A stretch of 64,000 bases of DNA. Origin: an uncultured Bacilli bacterium (GTDB lineage: Bacteria > Bacillota_I > Bacilli_A > RF39 > UBA660). Of the stretch, positions 58,253 to 64,000 are shown one piece after another; positions within the stretch are counted from its first letter, which is position 1; every line of letters begins with the position of its first letter. The position numbers and the translations under genes are program-made. The notes beneath the pieces were generated by a model. It was given only the letters and a program-made list of their open reading frames with translations. It was not told the DNA's origin and searched no databases. The stretch is from assembly GCA_947585065.1 (NCBI GenBank), contig CANPWX010000001.1, positions 1 to 64,000 of the forward strand. The letters are read 5' to 3'.

Positions 58253-58802
58253 TTAATTCCTCTTTCTTTCTATCTATTTCTTCAATAATTTCATCTAATG
58301 AAACTGGAGTTAAATTATGACTATCCATCCCAATATGATACATATATGGATTATTATTATAAAAATTTGTATCTTGATGAGTATGACCATATAAATTAAT
58401 TATTCCTTGCTTATTAGGGTTATCATCAATAGTTCTAGTTATACTTGGAAAATGACTTAGATAAAATCTTCTTTTCCCAATTTTTAACATATGTGACCAT
58501 CCTAAAAAAGTCATTTCAGGAAATGCTGTTTTAAGTGCGGTAATACGGTCATCAGTATCATGATTTCCATATACATAATATTTCTTACCTTTTAATAATT
58601 TTAATATTTCAATTCCGCCTTCTGTGTCACTAAGAATACTATCACCTAGAATATAAACTTCATCTTCATCAGTTATAATATTATTCCATCTCTTGACAAT
58701 TTCATAATTCATATCTGTTACATTATCAAATCCACGTCCGCCCCAAAGGAATTCCTTTTTATGACATAAATGTAGATCTGATGTAAAATAAATCTTAGAC
58801 AT
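58245..58802 (-). CDS. Calcineurin-like metallophosphoesterase
   Basis: This is a 185-residue phosphoesterase. Metal-binding motifs are in order: TSDLHLCHKKEF (DxH), YILGDSI (GDxx), VYGNHD (GNHD), LSHFP and YGHTHQ (GHxH). Its position next to polynucleotide kinase, and near RNA ligase, suggests removal of terminal phosphates in nucleic acid repair, but substrate is not shown by sequence. No TGA codons. Confidence 0.88.
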   Translation of the reverse strand: MSKIYFTSDLHLCHKKEFLWGGRGFDNVTDMNYEIVKRWNNIITDEDEVYILGDSILSDTEGGIEILKLLKGKKYYVYGNHDTDDRITALKTAFPEMTFLGWSHMLKIGKRRFYLSHFPSITRTIDDNPNKQGIINLYGHTHQDTNFYNNNPYMYHIGMDSHNLTPVSLDEIIEEIDRKKEELNV

Positions 58803-58819
58803 AATTATCTTGCTCCTTT

Positions 58820-59323
58820 CTATTTTAAAAATTTTTCTACTGTAAATGTATTAGTTTCTGTATTATAAATATGTAATTCATCTATTCCTTGAAAGCCTTT
58901 AGGTAAATCAATACTATAATACATTCTTTTTATTGCATCTTCTGGTACTTTTTCACGCCCAGTACGTTTATTATTAAATTCAAGTATTTGTTTCAATGGA
59001 CGATTGATATAAATTACTATAACTTTATCGGGATATGCGCGGCGTTCTTTTAAAGCATTTAACAACTTTGACCTTGCCGCAGTATTTAATGAAGTTTGGT
59101 CTGCTATAACTAGACCTTCTCCTTCATTGAGCGCCGCCGCAATCTCATCAACAAATTTATTATAAACTTCTTTTTCGTGAGAAAAATAATCTTCCCCATC
59201 TTTTAAAATATCATATCTTATTTCATCTCTTGATATATATTTAACTTTATTTGGAAAATTTTGTTTTGCAAAAGTTGTCTTTCCGCATCCGGGCGCTCCC
59301 ATCATCATATATAATTTACTCAT
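58820..59323 (-). CDS. Polynucleotide kinase-like AAA protein
   Basis: This is a 167-residue P-loop kinase like the kinase half of T4 Pnkp. Walker A is GAPGCGKTTFAK (residues about 9-20), then SRDEIRYDI (catalytic Asp region), ADQTSLN and the lid RTGREKVPED. It should phosphorylate 5' ends of RNA or DNA. ATG 59323 is chosen because GAGGTGG is 7 bases upstream, whereas an ATG at 59329 is too close. Its start overlaps the previous gene by 8 bases. Confidence 0.85.
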   Translation of the reverse strand: MSKLYMMMGAPGCGKTTFAKQNFPNKVKYISRDEIRYDILKDGEDYFSHEKEVYNKFVDEIAAALNEGEGLVIADQTSLNTAARSKLLNALKERRAYPDKVIVIYINRPLKQILEFNNKRTGREKVPEDAIKRMYYSIDLPKGFQGIDELHIYNTETNTFTVEKFLK

Positions 59324-59684
59324 TCTCATCCACCTCTTTCATTATTCTATGTCCACAATCATTTGAATAATTACTATTCCAACATTTACCATTAACATTA
59401 AATGGACAATCTACATTAGAACAATCCATTAAATCTTTTATTTCAATTCTATTGCCATTAACAAAACGACCTAATTGATATTCTTGTTTAAAATCTTCAA
59501 CATCATATCCGCCTATTTCTCGTATTTCCGCATGGTTTACTTCTTCTCCACAATAAATGCAATATAATTTTTTTAAATGTCTAGGACCTCTTTGTTGACC
59601 TTTTTTTCGTTGAAGTGTCAATCCTTCTTTTCCACATTTAGTGCAAAAGAATCTACTTGGAGATACACTACAATTTTTGCTCAT
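59316..59684 (-). CDS. Double zinc-ribbon protein
   Basis: This 122-residue protein has CTKCGKEG...CIYCGEE (about residues 14-46), a zinc ribbon with basic insertion (RKKGQQRGPRHLKK), and a second Cys cluster (CSNVDCPF...CWNSN...CGH). Probably nucleic-acid binding. It is translated with the kinase gene. Confidence 0.7.
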   Translation of the reverse strand: MSKNCSVSPSRFFCTKCGKEGLTLQRKKGQQRGPRHLKKLYCIYCGEEVNHAEIREIGGYDVEDFKQEYQLGRFVNGNRIEIKDLMDCSNVDCPFNVNGKCWNSNYSNDCGHRIMKEVDENE

Positions 59685-59711
59685 TCTTCATCACCTTTCC
59701 TTTACATATTT

Positions 59712-59740
59712 ATTTTATCATTATTTTTATTAAAAATCAA
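59712..59740 (-). promoter_or_regulatory. Promoter of kinase/phosphoesterase unit
   Basis: Minus strand: TTGATT (59735-59740), 17-base spacer ending TGA, TAAAAT (59712-59717). Confidence 0.8.
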
Positions 59741-59743
59741 AAA

Positions 59744-59758
59744 AGAAGAATTAATCTT
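59744..59758 (-). terminator. Short terminator merging into promoter
   Basis: GAAGA and TCTTC form a 5-bp stem; the minus-strand sequence continues TTTTTTGATT, so the T-tract contains the start of the next -35 box. Confidence 0.6.
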
Positions 59759-59990
59759 CCTCTTCTATAAGTTCATAATTTTGTAACCATTTATCTGCTA
59801 CGTCTGAGAATTGTAAATCATTTTCTTTAATTTCATCTAGACTCATATCCAATACATCAGCAATATAAGTTTCTCTATTGTCCATGTATCCAAACCAATT
59901 GTCTACACCATTTGCTTCTAAGCATTGTAATCTAGCAGTGTTAATTAGTAAATCTCTTAATTCTTCTGGTTTTATTTTAAAATAATTCAT
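59751..59990 (-). CDS. Small acidic protein, unknown
   Basis: A 79-residue acidic, helical protein (ELRDLLINTARLQCLEANG; DVLDMSLDEIKENDLQF). No motif recognised. Confidence 0.6.
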   Translation of the reverse strand: MNYFKIKPEELRDLLINTARLQCLEANGVDNWFGYMDNRETYIADVLDMSLDEIKENDLQFSDVADKWLQNYELIEEED

Positions 59991-60013
59991 ATAAAAAATC
60001 CTTTCTTTATAAT

Positions 60014-60042
60014 ATTATATAATAAATTTTTTAAAAAATAAA
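60014..60042 (-). promoter_or_regulatory. Possible weak promoter of the small acidic gene
   Basis: Minus strand: TATAAT (60014-60019); the -35 position reads TTTATT (60037-60042), and no TGA precedes the -10 box. It follows a 5-bp hairpin at the end of the RNA ligase gene. Confidence 0.45.
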
Positions 60043-60052
60043 AGAAGAATTA

Positions 60053-61312
60053 TTATTCTCCTTTTTCAATTAAATATTGATTACTAACTGCTTTAAATGA
60101 TCTAACTCCATCATAAGTTCTAAATACTAAACCTTCTCTTAAAGTCCCAGGTTCTAATATTGATTCACCAGTTGCAAAATTTAGCATATCATCAATAGTA
60201 GGTAATAATGTCATATCTTCTGCAATTATTGGAACACATGGGATATTATAAGTATTAGTTAATATTTCAGTCATTTCTATTGAATTATATCTTTTTGCTA
60301 CTCTATTTTTATCTCCAACTATCAAATTAAATGCTGCAAAATCATGACCTTTAATTCCATAAGTTTTCTTTTGTACGCCTTCTCCATAAGTTTCACCTTG
60401 AATAGTTACAAAATCAAATTCTTTATATAAATCTAATATATCTTTTAAAACTGCTTCAATATTATATTTTTGTGCCATTTCAGTATATATATTAGTTTCA
60501 TAGAATAATTTATCTTCTTTTTCAGGTTTATCAAAACATACATTTCTTGAGCAAACATAGAATTCATATTTGCCTCTTTTACCACGTTTCATAGTAAATG
60601 TAGTAGAAGAACCATCTATTTTTTCAGTTGCTATCCATTTTGTATCATCTGGCGGAAATAATTGAGGTAAGTTTTGGATTCTTTCCTCGTCTGTACGTTT
60701 CACCCAATCTGGCCAAAATGATGCTTTTTTATCGCTCTTTTTTCCTAAAAATAAGAATAATAATTTTTTACCCCACATTCTTTTATATAACCATTGAACT
60801 AATTTATTATGTTTAAATAATTTCCAATGCCTTTGAGCCATTTTCTTATATTTATCGCCGCTAGATTTTCTTTTATTATCTTCAGCAACAGAATAAGTAA
60901 CTCCTAAAATATCAGTTAATGGATATCCATCTTCTAACACTTTTTCAACACTATTATTTAATATCATAGCATTTAATTGGCCCCTCCATACTGGCATTCC
61001 ATCACCTTTATCAAAATCAGTTAATGCCATTAGTAAACCTTGAGATATGAAGCAACCTTTTCCGCCGAATGTATATTTTTGAGTTTTAACTTTATAATGT
61101 TTCTTTTCTAAGAAGGCATATTCTTCAGTTTCAGGTACTTTAGAATCGATTTCAAAATATACTGCTAAGTCTCCAGGCTTGAAAGTTTCTTTTCTAACCA
61201 TTATTTTCCATCCACCAACTACTGCCGCTTCACAATTATCTGAACCTACTATTGGTTCAATTGTATCTATTTTTACTAAATAAGCAAGCTCTCTTTTGCC
61301 ATTTTTTATCAT
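60053..61312 (-). CDS. RNA ligase (DraRnl/Rnl5-like)
   Basis: This is a 419-residue ligase. An N-terminal OB-like domain (1-120; VVGGWKIMVRKETFKPGD, VYFEIDSKVP) precedes the nucleotidyltransferase core with K231 in ATEKIDGSSTTFT (KxDGSS). FYVCSRNV, VTIQGETYGEGVQ (motif IIIa), EGLVFRTYDG (motif IV) and SFKAVSNQY (motif V) follow. The N-terminal OB plus core order matches the Deinococcus Rnl5 group. With the nearby 5'-kinase and phosphoesterase it could repair cleaved RNA, e.g. tRNAs cut by host defence. No TGA codons. Confidence 0.9.
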   Translation of the reverse strand: MIKNGKRELAYLVKIDTIEPIVGSDNCEAAVVGGWKIMVRKETFKPGDLAVYFEIDSKVPETEEYAFLEKKHYKVKTQKYTFGGKGCFISQGLLMALTDFDKGDGMPVWRGQLNAMILNNSVEKVLEDGYPLTDILGVTYSVAEDNKRKSSGDKYKKMAQRHWKLFKHNKLVQWLYKRMWGKKLLFLFLGKKSDKKASFWPDWVKRTDEERIQNLPQLFPPDDTKWIATEKIDGSSTTFTMKRGKRGKYEFYVCSRNVCFDKPEKEDKLFYETNIYTEMAQKYNIEAVLKDILDLYKEFDFVTIQGETYGEGVQKKTYGIKGHDFAAFNLIVGDKNRVAKRYNSIEMTEILTNTYNIPCVPIIAEDMTLLPTIDDMLNFATGESILEPGTLREGLVFRTYDGVRSFKAVSNQYLIEKGE

Positions 61313-61342
61313 CTTTATCTTTCCTTTCTTTATATTATTATA

Positions 61343-62008
61343 TTATTTTTCTTTTATTTTATCAATTAAATCTAATAAAGTTTTAAAATTATTAAATTTT
61401 ATATGAGTACCTTTGACACCGCGGGAATCAACTTCCGCAACTCTATATTCTTTTAATTTATAAAATAATGTTCTGAATACCGATGTTGATATATTCCATT
61501 GCTCTGAATAATAACTAACTCTTATATCTCCTTCTTTAGAACCATTAAATTCTTTTAATATATTATTTAAAACCTTAATTTCTGTTTTAGTTAGTATATT
61601 GATTAGCTCTTGTTCATTCGACGGAACGTCGAATGAATGATTAATAATGTTATAGATAGCATGATATAATTCTATATCATCTTTAAATATATTTTTATTT
61701 AAGAATATATTTGTTGTTAATAATTCTTCATATTTTGGATTAATATATTTATATGGTGCTAATACCAATTCTTCTAAATTATCTTTTAATAAACGAATAT
61801 CTATTATATTATCATCATTAGTAAAATTTAAAGCAATAGTCATATATAATTCTTGTTGAGTTGGGAGATAACATGCGGAAACCGGTATGACATCCACAGT
61901 TCTAGACCATAAGTCCGGTTGACCGGTTGCCGCAACTCATAATATTCTATCTTCACCATATATATTAATATATTCATTAAATTTATTTTTTAATATATCA
62001 TTAATCAT
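61343..62008 (-). CDS. CodY-like winged-helix regulator
   Basis: This is a 221-residue protein with one TGA (Trp) in RILWVAATG. The C-terminal 80 residues (about 138-221) match the CodY DNA-binding domain pattern by eye: LTKTEIKVLNNILKEFNG, then SVFRTLFYKLKEYRVAEVDS and RGVKGTHIKF (CodY has SRSLGMKGTYIKV). The N-terminal 135 residues do not obviously form the branched-chain amino acid/GTP-sensing GAF domain of CodY, so ligand response is uncertain. It may compete at host CodY sites or control phage genes. Its start overlaps the phosphatase gene by 8 bases. Confidence 0.72.
61915..61933. repeat. 19-base GC cluster, copy 2
   Basis: CCGGTTGACCGGTTGCCGC, one mismatch to 32158-32176. Here it is inside the CodY-like gene and encodes VAATGQPD on the minus strand. 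Confidence 0.85.
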
Positions 62009-62696
62009 TTATATCATCTTCTCCTTTAAAGTATTTTATTTCAAAAGTATCTAAATTAATGGTTGCCGCCTTATTAGAAAAAGCACTACCTAAATCAATA
62101 TCAATTTTATGACCATTATAATATTTTAATACTTCTAAATTATCATTTATTTTTATAGATTGAACAGGAGTATGCCCATGAATTACATACCAATTTTCAT
62201 ATTGATTATTAAAAGAACTATCTAATTTTATATGCTTTCTATCTCATAAAAGAGAATTTTCATCAAGATTATTAATATTATCAATATCAATTCCTGCATG
62301 ACTTAAAAAAATATTTTTCTTTTCATTATTTATATATATATAATAATTTTTTATTTTTTTAAGATTTTCAACTAGAGAAATTTTATCTTCGGCAGAAAGT
62401 TTAATATAATCTTCTAATGTTTTTCTACATCCATTATAATCTATCATAATTCCTTCTTCTCTTAAAGAATACATAACACCATTATTTATAAAATCTAAAA
62501 ACATATCTTCATGATTGCCTTTTAAATATATAATTCTATCATCTTGAAACATTTCTTGCATAATTTTAATACCATCTGGGCCTCTATCACAAGCATCTCC
62601 AAGGTAAATAAGAATATCGTCTTTATTATAATAATTTTTTATTTTATTTCATAAATTATAATTACCATGTAAGTCACTAAATGCTATTGTTTTCAT
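62001..62696 (-). CDS. PPP-type serine/threonine phosphatase-like protein
   Basis: This is a 231-residue metallophosphatase with two TGA (Trp) codons (YNLWNKI and SLLWDRK). Motifs are FSDLHGN (GDxHG type), YLGDACDRGPDG (GDxxDRG), LKGNHEDM (GNHE), SHAGID and VIHGHTPV (HGHTP), as in PrpE/ApaH and bacteriophage lambda phosphatase. Substrate unknown: phosphoprotein or dinucleotide polyphosphate. AGGAGTGAT precedes ATG; promoter at 62723-62751. A kinase-like protein is encoded divergently next to it. Confidence 0.88.
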
Positions 62697-62722
62697 ATTT
62701 ATCACTCCTCCAACTTAACTTA

Positions 62723-62751
62723 ATTATATAATATTTTTTATTAAAAATCAA
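62723..62751 (-). promoter_or_regulatory. Promoter of phosphatase/CodY-like unit
   Basis: Minus strand: TTGATT (62746-62751), 17-base spacer, TATAAT (62723-62728). Confidence 0.8.
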
Positions 62752-62784
62752 TTTATACATATAAGTTCTCAATTTATATTTATA

Positions 62785-62813
62785 TTGATTTTTTATTAAA
62801 AATTTTATATAAT
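62785..62813 (+). promoter_or_regulatory. Divergent plus-strand promoter
   Basis: TTGATT (62785-62790), 17-base spacer, TATAAT (62808-62813). It faces away from the minus-strand promoter at 62723-62751 and drives the kinase-like gene. Confidence 0.8.
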
Positions 62814-62840
62814 TATTATAGAAATGAAGAGGTGATAAAG

Positions 62841-63527
62841 ATGAAGTTCAAAGATAAAGAAGATGATATTAAAGAAATTATTAATGCATTATATAATTGT
62901 TATTTAGAAGAGTTAGAAGATGAACCAGATATTTTAGATGACGATGTTATAGCTCCTTTTGAAGAGAAATATCATAAACCTTTTGATTGGACTTTTGGAG
63001 CTACAAAATTAGTTTTAATATTTAAAGACTTAGGTTTTGTAATTAAAATACCTTTTAGATATTCTTCAGGAGTAGAACTTAATGGAGCAAAATTATCTGA
63101 GGAAAACTGGAATTATTGTGAACAAGAAAGTATATTGGCTAAAAAGTTAATAGAAAAAGGATTTGGTTTTGCTATTGCTGAAACTGAATTATTAACCTGC
63201 ATAAATGGTTATCCAATTTATATTCAACCTTATGCTAATATATTATTATCACTTGAAGATACTAAAAAATACTGTCATTATGTAGAGAGAGATTTATCAA
63301 AAGTTAAATCTGTATATTGTAAAGAAATGAATATTTCAAAATTAACTGATGATTATGATATAGATTTTAAATGGCATGCAACTTTTCTTTCAATATATGG
63401 GGAAGAAAAATATGATTTGCTTATTAAATATATTAATCTTTTTAATATATATGATTTAAGAAGTGCAAATATTGGATACATGAATAATAATCCAGTATTA
63501 GTAGATTATGCAAGTTTTAATTATTAA
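62841..63527 (+). CDS. Kinase-fold-like protein
   Basis: This is a 228-residue protein with a protein-kinase-like order of motifs. Lys in FVIKIPF (about residue 72), Glu in CEQESILAKKL (alpha-C helix), a hinge IYIQPYAN, DLRSANIGYMNN (about 203-214, like HRD...N) and LVDYASF (like DFG). It resembles small phage kinase-fold proteins rather than full eukaryotic-type kinases. ATG 62841 is chosen over an in-frame GTG at 62832 from AGAGGTG spacing. Kinase activity is an inference. Confidence 0.55.
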   Translation: MKFKDKEDDIKEIINALYNCYLEELEDEPDILDDDVIAPFEEKYHKPFDWTFGATKLVLIFKDLGFVIKIPFRYSSGVELNGAKLSEENWNYCEQESILAKKLIEKGFGFAIAETELLTCINGYPIYIQPYANILLSLEDTKKYCHYVERDLSKVKSVYCKEMNISKLTDDYDIDFKWHATFLSIYGEEKYDLLIKYINLFNIYDLRSANIGYMNNNPVLVDYASFNY

Positions 63528-63540
63528 GGAGGCGTTTAAT

Positions 63541-63810
63541 ATGAATTTTGATCCAAGACACTTTGGAAGCACATTCCAAGAAAATAAGATTAATGGTTTT
63601 GATATTATGATAATGGATAGTGCGGAACGAGCTGATAAAATTATAAAAGAAATAAAAGAAAGAATTAATTATTATTTAGATAATAAATTGCTTATAGATA
63701 AAAATTTTGAATTTCAATATAGTACTGATGGAATATTAATATCAGACCAATACAGAATTGAAAAAGAACTTAAAAGGTTTTGCGCATCTAAGGGTATAAC
63801 TTTAGATTAA
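63541..63810 (+). CDS. Small protein, unknown
   Basis: An 89-residue protein (MNFDPRHFGSTFQENK; SAERADKIIKEIKERIN; a final helix ELKRFCASKG). It starts at ATG 63541 after AAGGAGG. Probably co-transcribed with the kinase-like gene. Confidence 0.6.
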   Translation: MNFDPRHFGSTFQENKINGFDIMIMDSAERADKIIKEIKERINYYLDNKLLIDKNFEFQYSTDGILISDQYRIEKELKRFCASKGITLD

Positions 63811-63821
63811 TAAAACCTAAA

Positions 63822-63850
63822 TTGATTTTTTAAAAATTTTTTGATATAAT
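63822..63850 (+). promoter_or_regulatory. Plus-strand promoter before last gene
   Basis: TTGATT (63822-63827), 17-base spacer ending TGA, TATAAT (63845-63850): the same extended -10 design as the minus-strand set. Confidence 0.85.
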
Positions 63851-63882
63851 TTTAATAGAAAAAAGAAAGAGAGGAAAATATT

Positions 63883-64000
63883 ATGGAAGAAAAGAAATTA
63901 ACTAAGAAAGAATTTTATGAATTAATCAAGGAAGTTGTTACTAAAAGTGATGCTGAAGATAAAGATAATTTAATCGATTTCTTAGACAGACAAGTTGAAA
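63883..64000 (+). CDS. Partial gene at window end
   Basis: An open frame starting at ATG 63883, preceded by AGAGAGGAAAA, runs off the end of the window. The visible 39 residues (MEEKKLTKKEFYELIKEVV...) are charged and helical; no function can be given. Confidence 0.6.
   Translation, partial: MEEKKLTKKEFYELIKEVVTKSDAEDKDNLIDFLDRQVE

Noticed and set aside
1..64000. CRISPR arrays
   Set aside because: No regularly spaced direct repeats were seen on either strand.
1..64000. tRNA genes, including a suppressor tRNA for TGA
   Set aside because: No cloverleaf-like sequence with the conserved GTTCRANNC arm and CCA-type acceptor was found; it may lie elsewhere in the genome.

Overview
This window looks like part of a large tailed bacteriophage (or prophage) genome that is very AT-rich and reads TGA as tryptophan (translation table 4 style). 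Read with the standard code, most structural genes and many early genes break into fragments. Read with TGA = Trp, the fragments join in the same frame into full-length recognisable proteins: NrdD, NrdG, RecJ, RuvC, a GIY-YIG protein and several pectate-lyase-like tail spikes. Class III ribonucleotide reductase implies an anaerobic host. The CodY-like regulator, the Gram-positive style Shine-Dalgarno sites and the CHAP-type endolysin point to a low-GC Bacillota or Mollicutes-type host. I see no tRNA, capsid, portal or terminase genes, so the genome continues beyond both ends.

Layout. Bases 1-24105 are on the plus strand and hold late genes. They comprise five tail spike/fibre genes (four with a shared N-terminal module and a beta-helix body), a CHAP endolysin, two holin candidates, a membrane GAF-like protein, a block of tail/baseplate genes (13501-20990) and six small genes (21224-24105) ending with a small HExxH protein. 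Bases 24139-62696 are on the minus strand and hold early and metabolic genes: RuvC, a flotillin, dUTPase, peptide deformylase, NrdG/NrdD, DnaE polymerase, an adenine methyltransferase, a Dda/RecD-like helicase, RecJ, primase, DnaB, a Sak4-like ATPase, an SSB-like protein, a ClpP-like protein, NAD-dependent ligase, a two-subunit type II topoisomerase, RNase H, polynucleotide kinase, RNA ligase, a CodY-like regulator and two phosphoesterases. From 62785 the plus strand resumes with a kinase-like gene and two small genes.

How the parts work together. The minus-strand block encodes most of a replisome plus nucleotide supply and RNA/DNA repair. It is cut into units by compact modules in which a terminator T-tract runs directly into the -35 box of the next promoter (TTGAYT, 17-bp spacer, TATAAT preceded by TGA). 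The plus-strand block builds the tail and lyses the cell. It has ordinary terminators but none of these promoters, so it is probably switched on by another factor. TGA codons are dense in late genes and absent from the core replication genes.

The most unusual signals concern host recognition and GC-rich micro-elements. One fibre gene (5944-8213) is interrupted by a run of ten G at 6045-6054; 8 or 11 G would restore the frame, which suggests a phase-variation switch. A 23-bp perfect inverted repeat (103-125 and 1968-1990) brackets the first spike gene. Twelve copies of an 11-base dyad GCGG-N3-CCGC are scattered through this AT-rich DNA. Tiny GC hairpins also sit in the leaders of the fibre genes, in one case between the Shine-Dalgarno site and the start codon.
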